64,000 nucleotides of DNA from assembly GCA_024235595.1 (NCBI GenBank), contig JACKMC010000001.1:1-64000 (forward strand), read 5' to 3'. Below are positions 45,692 through 54,473 of this stretch, one piece after another. The stretch comes from Zoogloeaceae bacterium (GTDB taxonomy: Bacteria; Pseudomonadota; Gammaproteobacteria; Burkholderiales; Rhodocyclaceae). A program made the translations under genes and the position numbers. Each line of letters begins with the position of its first letter. Within the stretch, counting starts at the first letter, position 1. The notes beneath the pieces were generated by a model. That model saw nothing but the letters and a program-made list of their open reading frames with translations, had not been told where the DNA came from and did no database searches.

Positions 45692-46591
45692 ATGATTCGA
45701 CGCCGTTTGCTTGCTTCCATTGCCGGCACCCTGCTGCTGGCGCGCCTCGGCGTGGCCGCCGGTGAGGCACGGGCATCCACGGCGCCGCCCGGCGGGGACG
45801 CGCTCGACCCGGTTGCGCGGCTGCGCGCGCTCGAACACGCTGCCCGGGGGCGGCTCGGGGTATGCATCGTCGACACCGCCAGCAAAAAGGAATACGGCTA
45901 CCGCGCGGACGAGCGCTTCATGATGCTCAGCTCCTTCAAGTTGCTGGCATGCGCGCTGGTGCTGCACAGGGTGGACTCCGGCACGGAATCGCTGGAACGC
46001 AACATCGCCTATTCGAGGCAGGATCTTCTGCCCTGGTCGCCGCTCACGGAGAAGCACGCGGATGGGGATGGCATGACCCTGGGGGCGCTGTGCGAAGCCA
46101 CCATCACCACCAGCGACAACGCCGCCGCCAACCTGATTCTGGCCTCATACGGCGGGCCTGCGGCCTTGACCGCATTCGTACGGCGGCTCGGCGACGAAAC
46201 CACCCGCCTCGATCGCATCGAACCTGAATTGAACGTGCCCCACAGCGACTCCGAGAGGGACACCACCTCGCCGCGTGCGATGGTGCGCAGCATGGCCAGG
46301 GTATTGCTCGGCGACGCCTTGTCCGCCCCCTCGCGCCAGCAACTGCAGCAATGGATGCTGGACAGCACCACCGGCGCCAAGCGTCTCCGCGCCGGCCTGC
46401 CTGGCCACTGGAAGGTGGGCGACAAGACCGGGACCAACAAGACCGACGCCAACGACATCGCGGTGATCTGGCCACCGCACCACCCACCGCTGCTGGTGGC
46501 CGCCTACCTCGCCGACAGCCAGGCCGAGGCGGCGCAAAAGGACGCCACTATCGCGGCGGTGGGCACGCTGGTGCGCGACCTCGTGGGCTGA
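45692..46591 (+). CDS. bla: Class A beta-lactamase
   Basis: A 299-residue serine beta-lactamase with an export signal (about 1-28; MIRRRLLAS could be read by either Sec or Tat). All catalytic motifs are intact: SSFK (serine nucleophile and lysine), SDN in ITTSDNAAAN, EPELN supplying the general-base glutamate, and KTG in GDKTGTNKTD. It should hydrolyse penicillin-type beta-lactams in the periplasm; spectrum cannot be read from sequence. No AmpR/PenR-type regulator is adjacent; it may be transcribed with the guanidinium exporter gene. Confidence 0.93.
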   Translation: MIRRRLLASIAGTLLLARLGVAAGEARASTAPPGGDALDPVARLRALEHAARGRLGVCIVDTASKKEYGYRADERFMMLSSFKLLACALVLHRVDSGTESLERNIAYSRQDLLPWSPLTEKHADGDGMTLGALCEATITTSDNAAANLILASYGGPAALTAFVRRLGDETTRLDRIEPELNVPHSDSERDTTSPRAMVRSMARVLLGDALSAPSRQQLQQWMLDSTTGAKRLRAGLPGHWKVGDKTGTNKTDANDIAVIWPPHHPPLLVAAYLADSQAEAAQKDATIAAVGTLVRDLVG

Positions 46592-46879
46592 AGCCCGCCC
46601 CCGTCGTCATCGCGGCGATACGTCATCCCGTGCCACGACACGGGGCGCAAGCCAGAACCCACGGTCGAGCCCTGCAGTCACGCCGCCAGTGCGGCACCGG
46701 CGTCGCGGTGCCGCCACGAACGCCGCACTGGGTACCGGCCTGCGCCGGTACGACGGGCTGGGGCGCGGTGCGCCGGCAAGCGCACCGCAGCCGCGGCGGT
46801 CGAGCCGGCCATGCCGTTCCGCCGCGCCGCAGCGTCCCGGCCGCCGAGCCCGCTGCACGCCCGCCGGAGCGCGCCGAGC
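46592..46879. repeat. Intergenic hairpins between convergent bla and SDR genes
   Basis: The 288-bp gap contains a perfect 10-bp inverted repeat (CCAGTGCGGC at 46686 and GCCGCACTGG at 46722) enclosing a smaller GGCACCG/CGGTGCC stem. A GTACCGGC/GCCGGTAC hairpin with CTGC loop follows (46732-46751). The latter is the same element as the CCCCGGC/GCCGGGG stem of the 368-bp repeats with compensating base changes. It may serve as a bidirectional transcript end. Confidence 0.65.
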
Positions 46880-47614
46880 TCATCCGGCTCCGGGCAGGTT
46901 GCGCAGATCCCCCACCGGCTCGGCGCCGAAGTCCTTGCTCAGCGCATGGCTCACCAGCCGCGCGGCGACGTCCTGGGCGGTCGCGAGCAGGCCGTCGCGC
47001 TTGAGCGCGAGGAACTTGTCCTGCATCGGAAAGAGCGCAGTCGAGGTGGCGCGAATCTCGGCCTGCATGTCGGTGTCGATGACGCCCGGCGCGAGGCTGC
47101 AGACCCTGATGTTCGCATCACCGTCGAGCGCTACCGCGCGGGCGTGATGGTCGAGCGCGGCCTTGGTGGCGCAGTAGATGCTCCAACCGGAATAGGCCGC
47201 ACGCGCGGCACCGCTGGAGATGTGAATGATCCGCAGCGCGCCGCTGTGGGCGCGGGCAAGCGCACTGCTGAGCATCAATGGCGCGGTGACGTTGACGCAC
47301 ACCGCGCGCGCAATGCCGTCCGCGTCCTGCCCGGCGAGCGGCCCGATCGGGCCAAGGACGCCGGCATTGTTGATCAGCAGCAGCGCCTCGGCATCCGCAG
47401 CGAAGCGGGCCAGGGCGTCGCCCGCAAGCCAGCTCGCGAGCGCAGCGCTATCGGCGAGGTCGACTTGCACCTGCTCCAGGCGCGCCGGAAATCGAGCTGC
47501 AAGCGCGTCGTCGCGATGGCGCGCGAGGGCCAGGACAGGCATGTCCCTGCCAAGCAGCTCCACTGCAAGCGCGGCACCCAGGCCGCGGGTGTGTCCGGTA
47601 ATGATGGCCTTCAT
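46880..47614 (-). CDS. Short-chain dehydrogenase/reductase
   Basis: A 244-residue SDR. The nucleotide-binding motif is ITGHTRGLGAAL, the NAG motif is LLLINNAGVLG, and the catalytic tetrad is visible with serine in HISSGAARAAYSG and YCATK. PGVIDTDM follows. The size and SSGAA segment resemble sepiapterin-reductase-like SDRs. The substrate is unknown. It is convergent with bla and seems monocistronic. Confidence 0.87.
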   Translation of the reverse strand: MKAIITGHTRGLGAALAVELLGRDMPVLALARHRDDALAARFPARLEQVQVDLADSAALASWLAGDALARFAADAEALLLINNAGVLGPIGPLAGQDADGIARAVCVNVTAPLMLSSALARAHSGALRIIHISSGAARAAYSGWSIYCATKAALDHHARAVALDGDANIRVCSLAPGVIDTDMQAEIRATSTALFPMQDKFLALKRDGLLATAQDVAARLVSHALSKDFGAEPVGDLRNLPGAG

Positions 47615-47788
47615 CGTCTATTGCTCCACGAGGCTGATTGCGGCGCGCGGTCGCTGCAGCCCGGCGCCCGGGTCGACAGAGTCTAATGCAGGGCTTTGCC
47701 TTCACGGCACTCATGGCCCCACACCACGGTTGCCTGCGGGCAATCCGTCCGCCACCCCCGCGGAGACGGAATGCTGCCCGCGCCGCCG

Positions 47789-48031
47789 TCACTCGTCGGC
47801 ATATTGCAGCAGCAACAATTCCACCTGGCGCGCGCCCGCGGGGGTCTCCATCATCTCCAGCGGCGAGATCCCGCCAAGCTCGCGCAGCGGCCGGCCGAGC
47901 CAGCGTGCGGCCCTGTCCTCGCGGCGGAACACTTCGCGGGCGAGCCGGGTAAGGCGCGCGATGCGGGCATCGTCCGGGTCGGCGCCGCGCTCCTCCACCG
48001 GCTGGATCGTGATCACGCGCTTGCCCTCCAT
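47789..48031 (-). CDS. DUF2384 (Xre/MbcA/ParS-type) antitoxin-like protein, orphan
   Basis: An 80-residue protein from the ATG at 48031, which has GGGAG just upstream; a GTG 57 bp upstream is an alternative. Residues about 25-80 match the toxin-binding domain of Xre-MbcA-ParS antitoxins: REVFRREDRAARWLGRPLRE, then LGGISPLEMMETPAGARQVE. The usual DNA-binding N-terminus is missing or minimal. No RES-domain toxin gene lies on either side, so this is an orphan or a remnant of a toxin-antitoxin pair. Confidence 0.7.
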   Translation of the reverse strand: MEGKRVITIQPVEERGADPDDARIARLTRLAREVFRREDRAARWLGRPLRELGGISPLEMMETPAGARQVELLLLQYADE

Positions 48032-48174
48032 GGCGCTCCCTGTGGGTATCGACACTTTCAGCATAGCCCGCCGGCCGTTTGCGCACACGGCTTGATCCGC
48101 GGCGCGTGCTCAAATAGCCTGTCGCAGCGCCCGCAGGCCTTGTCCTGCCAACCCCCAGCATCGGAAACACGCCC

Positions 48175-48507
48175 TTGGAACTGTTCAGGACCGCGCTGCT
48201 GTTCGCCTTCACGGCGCTTGCCGAGATCGTCGGCTGCTACCTGCCCTGGCTGGTTCTCAGGCAGGGCCGCAGCGCCTGGCTGTTGCTGCCCGGCGCCTTG
48301 GCGCTGGCGCTGTTCGCCTGGCTGCTGACGTTGCACCCGAGCGCCGCCGGCCGCACCTACGCGGCCTATGGCGGCATGTACATCGCGGTGGCGCTGGTGT
48401 GGCTGCGGGTGGTCGACGGCGTCGCGCTGACGCGCTGGGACCTCGGCGGCGCCGCGGTGGCACTCGTCGGCATGGCAATCATCGCGCTGCAGCCCGCGGG
48501 CAACTGA
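48175..48507 (+). CDS. ynfA: YnfA/UPF0060 family membrane protein
   Basis: A 110-residue protein with four membrane helices, nearly full length similarity to the YnfA family: FTALAEIVGCYLPWLVLR, LFAWLLTLHPSAAGRTYAAY and ALVWLRVVDGVALTRWDLGG. YnfA is an SMR-like efflux protein. The apparent start is a TTG at 48175 coding MELFRTALLF. It is the second SMR-type gene within 3 kb, though not adjacent to the Gdx gene. Confidence 0.87.
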   Translation: MELFRTALLFAFTALAEIVGCYLPWLVLRQGRSAWLLLPGALALALFAWLLTLHPSAAGRTYAAYGGMYIAVALVWLRVVDGVALTRWDLGGAAVALVGMAIIALQPAGN

Positions 48508-48652
48508 GCGGCGCAACGCCCGCCCAAGCTCAACGGCGCTTGCCGCTGGCCGGCAATTGGCAAAGAATGCGGGCAAAGGCAGCCGCCCGGCCTGGTTGCG
48601 ATGACCGTCGGCGCCGCTCTCCCCGTCCCGCCCCGTGCCTGCAGAGGAGCCC

Positions 48653-49651
48653 ATGTCAAAGCCATCGCCCCCCGAGCAAGCGGGCATGCAACGCATCTTC
48701 ATCAGCTATCGGCGCGGCGACAGCCAGTGGGTCGCCGGACGGCTGGCGGATACGCTGGGGGACTATTTCGGCGACAAGCGGGTTTTCCGCGACGTCGAGG
48801 GCATTGCCGGCGGCGCCGACTTCGGCGAGGTGATCCGCCACACCCTGGGCAGCGCCGACGCGGTGGTGGTGCTGATCGGCCCGGAATGGCTCGAGGCGCG
48901 CGACGCCGATGGCCGGCGACGGCTCGACGATGCCGACGACTGGGTCGCCCATGAAGTGTCCGCCGCGCTCGAGGCGGGCGTGCCCGTGTACCCGGTGCTG
49001 GTCGAGGGCACGCCGATGCCGCGCGCCGAGGAGTTGCCGGAATCGCTGCGGGCGCTGGCCCGCTTCAACGCGATCTCGATCAGCGACAGCCGCTGGCGTG
49101 AAGACGTGGCCCGGCTGGCGAAGATCATCGCCCTGGACATCCCCTCGGCCACCGCGCGGCAGCTGCAGCGGGTGAACCTGCTGGTGTCGACCGCGCTCTT
49201 CGTGGCGATGGCGCTCACCCTCTCGGTGGTGCTCGGCAACCTGCTCGAGGCGAGCAGCGAGCTGAGCGGCAGCGACGGCCGTCCGCAGTGGCGGGTCGGC
49301 CAGCTCTTCGAGAGCGTGAGCAATCCGCTCAGCGTGGCCGACGAGGGACGATGCGTGAACCCGCCGGCGCGCTGGTTTGCGCCGCTCGGCAAGGGCTGGG
49401 CGGGCCTGATCTTCCTCGTCGTAGTGCCTGCGAGCGCGCTGCTGTTCGTCTTCGCGCCGCATGTCGAAGCCAGCCGCCGCCGCTATTTTCTGGCGGCGGC
49501 ATGGAGCGGCGCGATCGGCACCTTTGGCGCCTTCATGCTGTTCAAGCCGCTGTGCGAGGAATACGAAGCCATCGTGCTCTTCTACCTCGCGATGCTGGTG
49601 GCGACGCTGATGCTGGTGCTGATGGGGCTCTCCGGCTTCCGCGAAAAGTAG
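48653..49651 (+). CDS. TIR-domain protein with C-terminal membrane helices
   Basis: A 332-residue protein. The N-terminal TIR domain (12-160) begins RIFISYRRGDSQWVAGRLAD and keeps RVFRDVEGIAGG and the catalytic-position glutamate Glu101 in WVAHEVSAAL. The C-terminal half has four hydrophobic segments (about 174-197, 249-268, 278-298 and 307-327). GAGGAG precedes the ATG. TIR domains of bacteria often cleave NAD or make signalling nucleotides; the membrane part suggests a sensor or a membrane-disrupting effector. No partner gene is adjacent, and pyruvate carboxylase converges 9 bp downstream. Confidence 0.85.
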   Translation: MSKPSPPEQAGMQRIFISYRRGDSQWVAGRLADTLGDYFGDKRVFRDVEGIAGGADFGEVIRHTLGSADAVVVLIGPEWLEARDADGRRRLDDADDWVAHEVSAALEAGVPVYPVLVEGTPMPRAEELPESLRALARFNAISISDSRWREDVARLAKIIALDIPSATARQLQRVNLLVSTALFVAMALTLSVVLGNLLEASSELSGSDGRPQWRVGQLFESVSNPLSVADEGRCVNPPARWFAPLGKGWAGLIFLVVVPASALLFVFAPHVEASRRRYFLAAAWSGAIGTFGAFMLFKPLCEEYEAIVLFYLAMLVATLMLVLMGLSGFREK

Positions 49652-49660
49652 CGGCGCCGC

Positions 49661-52600
49661 TCAGGCGGCAAACTCCATCAGCAACTCCTTGGCGTTGATC
49701 GGCGTACCCGGGCTCACATGCACCGCCTTGACCACGCCGTCGCGCTCGGCCCTGATCGCCAGCTCCATCTTCATCGCTTCGAGCGTCATCAGGGTGTCGC
49801 CACGATGCACCGTCTGTCCCACCCGCGCGGCGACGCTGCTCACCATGCCCGGCATCGGCGCCCCCACATGATCGGCATTGCCCTCCTCGGCGAGCGCTCG
49901 CGCCTGCGCGCTTGCCGCACCGCTGCGCGCGACCTTGATCACCCGCGGCTGGCCGTTGAGCTCGAAGAACAGCTTGACCTGGCCGTCCTCGCCCTCGGCG
50001 CGGCCGAGCAGCCGGATCACCAGGCTCTTGCCGCGCTCGAGCCACACCACCAGCTCCTCGCCGTCGGCGAGGCCGTTGAAGAAGGCCGGTGTCGGCAGCA
50101 TCGAGACATCGCCGTAGCGCGCCGCGTGCGCGGCGAAGTCCTGGAAGACCTTGGGATACATCATCCACGAGGCCAGGTCGGCGTCGCCCACGCTGCGGCC
50201 GACCTGGGCTTCGGCCTCGGCACGCATCTGCTCGAAATCGGCCGCGGGCATCGATTCTCCGGCACGCCCCGAGAGCGGCGCTTGGCCGCCGAGCACCTTG
50301 GCCTGCAGCGCCGCCGGGAATCCCTCGGGCGGAAAGCCCAGCTCGCCGCGAAACATCTGCACCACCGATTCGGGAAAGGCGATCTCGCGCTGCGGATCGA
50401 TCACGTCCGCCGCACTGAGGTCGTTGGTGACCATGAACAGCGCCATGTCGCCGACCACCTTGGAGGTCGGCGTGACCTTGACGATGTCGCCGAACAGCAT
50501 GTTGACCGCGGCGTAGGCCTCGCAGACCTCGGCCCAGCGATGCTCGATACCGACCGAGCGGGCCTGCTCGCGCAGGTTGGTGTACTGGCCGCCCGGCATC
50601 TCGTGCCGGTACACGTCGGAGCTGCCGGCGCGCAGCTCGGGCTCGAAGGCGCTGTAGTAGCGACGCACGCCCTCCCAGTAGCGCGACAGCGCCTGCAGGT
50701 CGGTGACCTCGGCCTGTGCCGCGCGCTCGCTGCCGGCCAGCGCGGCGACGATGGAGCCGAGGTTGGGCTGCGAGGTGAACCCGCTCAAGGCGTCGAGCGC
50801 GCCATCCACCGCATCGACGCCCGAGTCCACCGCGGCCAGCACGCTGGCGGCCGCGATGCCGCTGGTGTCGTGGGTATGGAAGTGCAGCGGCAGCCCCACT
50901 TCGTCGCGCAGCGCCTTGACCAGCAGGCGCACCGCGCGCGGATGACAGATGCCGGCCATGTCCTTGATGGCGATGATGTGCGCGCCGGCGCGCTCGAGCT
51001 CCTTGGCCATGTTCACGTAGTACTTGAGGTCGTACTTCGGTCGCGCCGCCTTGGTGAGGTCGCCGGTGTAGCACAGCGCCGCCTCGCACAGCGCATCCGT
51101 CTCGAGCACGGCGTCCATCGCCACGCGCATGTTGTCCACCCAGTTGAGCGAATCGAAGACGCGGAACAGGTCGATGCCGCCCTCGCCGTCCGGCCCCGCC
51201 GCGGCCTGGTGCACGAAGCGGCGCACCACGTTGTCCGGATAGCTGGTGTAGCCCACCGCATTGGAAGAGCGCAGCAGCATCTGCAGCAGTACGTTGGGGA
51301 TCGCCCGGCGCAGCTCGGCGAGGCGCGCCCAGGGGTCTTCCTTGAGGAAGCGCAGCGCCACGTCGAAGGTGGCGCCGCCCCAGCATTCGAGCGAGAACAG
51401 GCCGCTGCCCAGGCGCGCGTAGTGCGGCGCCACGGCGATCATGTCGCGGCTGCGCATGCGGGTGGCGAACAGCGACTGGTGGGCGTCGCGCATCGAGGTG
51501 TCGGTGAGCAGCACCCCGGTCTGCTCGCGCATCCACTGGGCGAACGCCACCGGGCCGAGCGCCTTGAGACGGTCGCGACTGCCCTGCGGCGGTGGCGCGC
51601 TGAGGTCGCAGGCCGGCAGGCGGGCGGGCGGCGGCGTCACCTCGGGACGGCGACGGCCTTTCATCTCGGCGTTTCCGTTCACCGTCACCTCGCCGAGAAA
51701 CTCGAGCAGGCGCGTGGCGCGGTCGCGCCGCTCGGCGAACTCGAACAGCTCCGGCGTCTCGTCGATGAAGCGGGTGGTGCAGGTGCCCGAGACGAAGGCC
51801 GGGTGGCCGATCACGTTCTCGAGAAAGGCCAGGTTTGACGACAGCCCGCGGATGCGGAACTCGCGCAGGGCGCGGTCCATGCGGCTGGCCGCCTCTGCCG
51901 CGGTATTGCCCCAGGTGGTGACCTTCACCAGCAAGGAATCGTAGTAGGGGGTGATCACCGCGCCGGAGTAGGCGGTGCCGCCGTCGAGGCGCACGCCCAG
52001 TCCGGCCGCGCTGCGGTAGGCGGTGATGCGGCCGTAGTCGGGCGCGAAGCCGTTCTCGGGATCCTCGGTGGTGACCCGGCACTGCAGCGCGTGGCCGTTG
52101 AGGCGGATCGCCTCCTGCAGCGGCACCATGCTCTCCGGCGAGCCGATGCGGGCGCCTTCGGTGATGCGGATCTGCGCCTTGACGATGTCGATGCCGGTGA
52201 CCTCCTCGGTCACCGTATGCTCCACCTGGATGCGCGGATTGACCTCGATGAAATAGAAGGCCCCGGTGTCGACATCCATGAGGAACTCGACCGTCCCCGC
52301 ATGCGTGTAGTTGGCGGCGCGGGCCAGGCGCAGCGCCGCCTCGCAGAGCAGGGTGCGGCTCGCCTCGTCGAGGTAGGGCGCGGGCGCGCGCTCGACCACC
52401 TTCTGGTTGCGGCGCTGCACCGAACAGTCGCGTTCGAACAGATGCACCGCACCACCGTGGCAATCGGCGAGGATCTGCACTTCGACGTGACGCGCCCGCC
52501 GCACCAGCTTCTCCAGGTAGACCTCGTCGTTGCCGAAGGCGGACAGCGCCTCGCGACGCGCGCTCTCGATCGCCGGCGCGAGCGCTTCCTCCGTCTCCAC

Positions 52601-53119
52601 CACCCGCATGCCGCGACCGCCGCCGCCCCAGCTGGCCTTCAGCATCAAGGGGTAACCCACCGCCGCGGCGGCCGCGCGGGCGCCGTCCATATCATGGGGC
52701 AGCGCGCCGGTGGCGGGCACCACGGGCACCCCCGCGGCCTCGGCCAGGGCGCGCGCCGAGACCTTGTTGCCGAGGCTGCGCATGACCTCGGCGCTCGGCC
52801 CGATGAAGCGGATTCCCGCGTCGGCACAGGCCTGGGCGAAATCAGGGTTCTCGGAGAGCAGGCCGTAGCCGGGATGGATCGCGTCGACCTCGGCCTCGCG
52901 GGCGATGCGGATGATGTCGGCGATGTCGAGATAGGCCCCGACCGGCTTCTTGCCCTCGCCCACCAGATAGGCCTCGTCTGCCTTGAAACGGTGCAGCGCC
53001 AGCCGGTCCTCGCGCGAGAAGATGCCCACCGTGCGGATCTTCATCTCGGAGGCGGCCCGGAACACGCGGATCGCGATCTCGGAACGGTTGGCGACGAGGA
53101 TGCTCTTGATTTCGTTCAT
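49661..53119 (-). CDS. pyc: Pyruvate carboxylase
   Basis: A 1152-residue biotin enzyme carboxylating pyruvate to oxaloacetate. Biotin carboxylase domain (about 1-455: WGGGGRGMRVVE, VNPRIQVEHTVTEEVTGIDIV), carboxyltransferase domain (about 530-830: MRDAHQSLFATRMRSRDM, LHFHTHDTSGIAAAS) and a C-terminal biotinyl domain (LEAMKMELAI, lysine is the biotin site). The start at MNEIKSILVANRSEIAIRVF is the family start; the frame extends 36 bp further. It provides anaplerosis alongside the pyruvate dehydrogenase encoded earlier in the window. Confidence 0.96.
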   Translation of the reverse strand: MNEIKSILVANRSEIAIRVFRAASEMKIRTVGIFSREDRLALHRFKADEAYLVGEGKKPVGAYLDIADIIRIAREAEVDAIHPGYGLLSENPDFAQACADAGIRFIGPSAEVMRSLGNKVSARALAEAAGVPVVPATGALPHDMDGARAAAAAVGYPLMLKASWGGGGRGMRVVETEEALAPAIESARREALSAFGNDEVYLEKLVRRARHVEVQILADCHGGAVHLFERDCSVQRRNQKVVERAPAPYLDEASRTLLCEAALRLARAANYTHAGTVEFLMDVDTGAFYFIEVNPRIQVEHTVTEEVTGIDIVKAQIRITEGARIGSPESMVPLQEAIRLNGHALQCRVTTEDPENGFAPDYGRITAYRSAAGLGVRLDGGTAYSGAVITPYYDSLLVKVTTWGNTAAEAASRMDRALREFRIRGLSSNLAFLENVIGHPAFVSGTCTTRFIDETPELFEFAERRDRATRLLEFLGEVTVNGNAEMKGRRRPEVTPPPARLPACDLSAPPPQGSRDRLKALGPVAFAQWMREQTGVLLTDTSMRDAHQSLFATRMRSRDMIAVAPHYARLGSGLFSLECWGGATFDVALRFLKEDPWARLAELRRAIPNVLLQMLLRSSNAVGYTSYPDNVVRRFVHQAAAGPDGEGGIDLFRVFDSLNWVDNMRVAMDAVLETDALCEAALCYTGDLTKAARPKYDLKYYVNMAKELERAGAHIIAIKDMAGICHPRAVRLLVKALRDEVGLPLHFHTHDTSGIAAASVLAAVDSGVDAVDGALDALSGFTSQPNLGSIVAALAGSERAAQAEVTDLQALSRYWEGVRRYYSAFEPELRAGSSDVYRHEMPGGQYTNLREQARSVGIEHRWAEVCEAYAAVNMLFGDIVKVTPTSKVVGDMALFMVTNDLSAADVIDPQREIAFPESVVQMFRGELGFPPEGFPAALQAKVLGGQAPLSGRAGESMPAADFEQMRAEAEAQVGRSVGDADLASWMMYPKVFQDFAAHAARYGDVSMLPTPAFFNGLADGEELVVWLERGKSLVIRLLGRAEGEDGQVKLFFELNGQPRVIKVARSGAASAQARALAEEGNADHVGAPMPGMVSSVAARVGQTVHRGDTLMTLEAMKMELAIRAERDGVVKAVHVSPGTPINAKELLMEFAA

Positions 53120-53476
53120 GAGTATTTTCCAGTGTGCGTCATCGGGAACCGGCAATCGTTTGCCGGCCCCATTGTTGGATGGCCTGTCACGGCTGGCCTG
53201 TTACCGCTTCGCCGATGCTTCACCCGCCGGGCCCTTGTGAATGGCAAGCAGGTTCCAGGCCATCTCTGCGCCACACCGCGGCAGAACGTAAAAATTGCCG
53301 ACGCATCGCCGCAAACCGTTGAAAAGACAGTGTTGCGCACGGAAAAGCTCCGCGCGGCCAGAGTGCGGCGCGCAAAGGCAGGGCGGCCCCGCATCGATCA
53401 TTTGGTGCATCACTGCCCCGAGCCGGGCAGTGCCCATGATACAGACGGGCCCGGGCGACCAGGCGTCCGCGCCCAC
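53120..53476. other. 357-bp region upstream of pyc
   Basis: No gene is supported. The region should hold the pyc promoter on the minus strand and the 3' untranslated end of the LysR gene. An AT-richer patch near 53285-53340 is the most promoter-like part; no operator or hairpin stands out. Confidence 0.4.
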
Positions 53477-54397
53477 TCACGAACCCGGACCCTGCGGATC
53501 GAGCACGGCCGCCGCTGCCGCGATGATCTCCGCGAGGCTGTCGGCGACCGCCCGCACCCGCGGCGAGCGGCGCACATCGGGGTGCACCACCAGCCACAGC
53601 GAGCGCGGCGGCGGCGCATTGTCGCAAGGCACGGCGACCAGCGCGGTGTCCGACCTGGCCAGGAAATGGGGCAACAGGGCGATGCCGAGGCCGGCGCGGC
53701 AGGCCTGGTAGAGGACGGCGAGGTCGTTGCTGCGCAACACGAAGCGCCGGCCGTCCGCGATGCCCTCCAGCCAGGTGTGCTGCGCGACCTGCCCGAGGCT
53801 GCGATCGTAGCCAAGAAAGACCCACTCCTGCGGCGGCCGGACGGCATGGGCCGGCGACGCATACAGCCCGGAGCCCATCCTGCCCAGCGCGCGCGCCGCC
53901 AGCCCGGCCGCGGTGGGGCGCGCCAGGCGCAGCGCGAGCTCGGCCTCGCCGTGGGCCAGATCGGCGTCGCGGCTCTCGCCGATGAGCTCCAGGTCGATAT
54001 CCGGCCAGGCCTCGCGCAGCGTCGCGAGGCGCGGGGCGAGAAAGTGGCTGGCGGTCATCGGCGGCGCCGAAATGCGCACCGTGCCGGCCAGCGAGGCGAC
54101 TCCGAGCGCGGCGCGCGAGAAGGCGATCGCCTGATCCTCGAGGCCCTTTGCCTGCACCACCAGCGCTTCGCCTTCGGTCGTCAGCGTCCAGCCGCGCGGC
54201 AAGCGGTCGAAGAGCCTCAGGCCCAGCGCCCGCTCGAGCGCCTCGACGCGCCGCGCCACCGTCGAATGCTCGACATCGAGGCTTCGCGAGGCAGCGGACA
54301 GGCTGCCCAGGCGCGCAAGCGCGAGGAAGTAGCGGACATCGTCCCACTGCAGGCGCTGGCTCACCGGGGCGGCCCGGTCACTCGATCCTTGTTGCAT
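53477..54397 (-). CDS. LysR-family transcriptional regulator
   Basis: About 306 residues from the ATG at 54397: N-terminal winged helix (about 15-75, VRYFLALARLGSLSAASRSL and VARRVEALERALGLRLFDR) and LysR substrate-binding domain (about 100-300). Longer starts (54439 and a GTG at 54481) are possible; the chosen one gives the usual family length. It lies directly after the nitronate monooxygenase gene on the same strand, and likely targets that gene or the cupin/EamA genes upstream. The effector is unknown. Confidence 0.87.
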   Translation of the reverse strand: MQQGSSDRAAPVSQRLQWDDVRYFLALARLGSLSAASRSLDVEHSTVARRVEALERALGLRLFDRLPRGWTLTTEGEALVVQAKGLEDQAIAFSRAALGVASLAGTVRISAPPMTASHFLAPRLATLREAWPDIDLELIGESRDADLAHGEAELALRLARPTAAGLAARALGRMGSGLYASPAHAVRPPQEWVFLGYDRSLGQVAQHTWLEGIADGRRFVLRSNDLAVLYQACRAGLGIALLPHFLARSDTALVAVPCDNAPPPRSLWLVVHPDVRRSPRVRAVADSLAEIIAAAAAVLDPQGPGS

Positions 54398-54473
54398 GGC
54401 TGGCTGGAAAGGACGGGGATTCGTGAGCGGATTCTGCATACCTTGATCGAGCTCCCGCAAGCTTCGACCGGCC

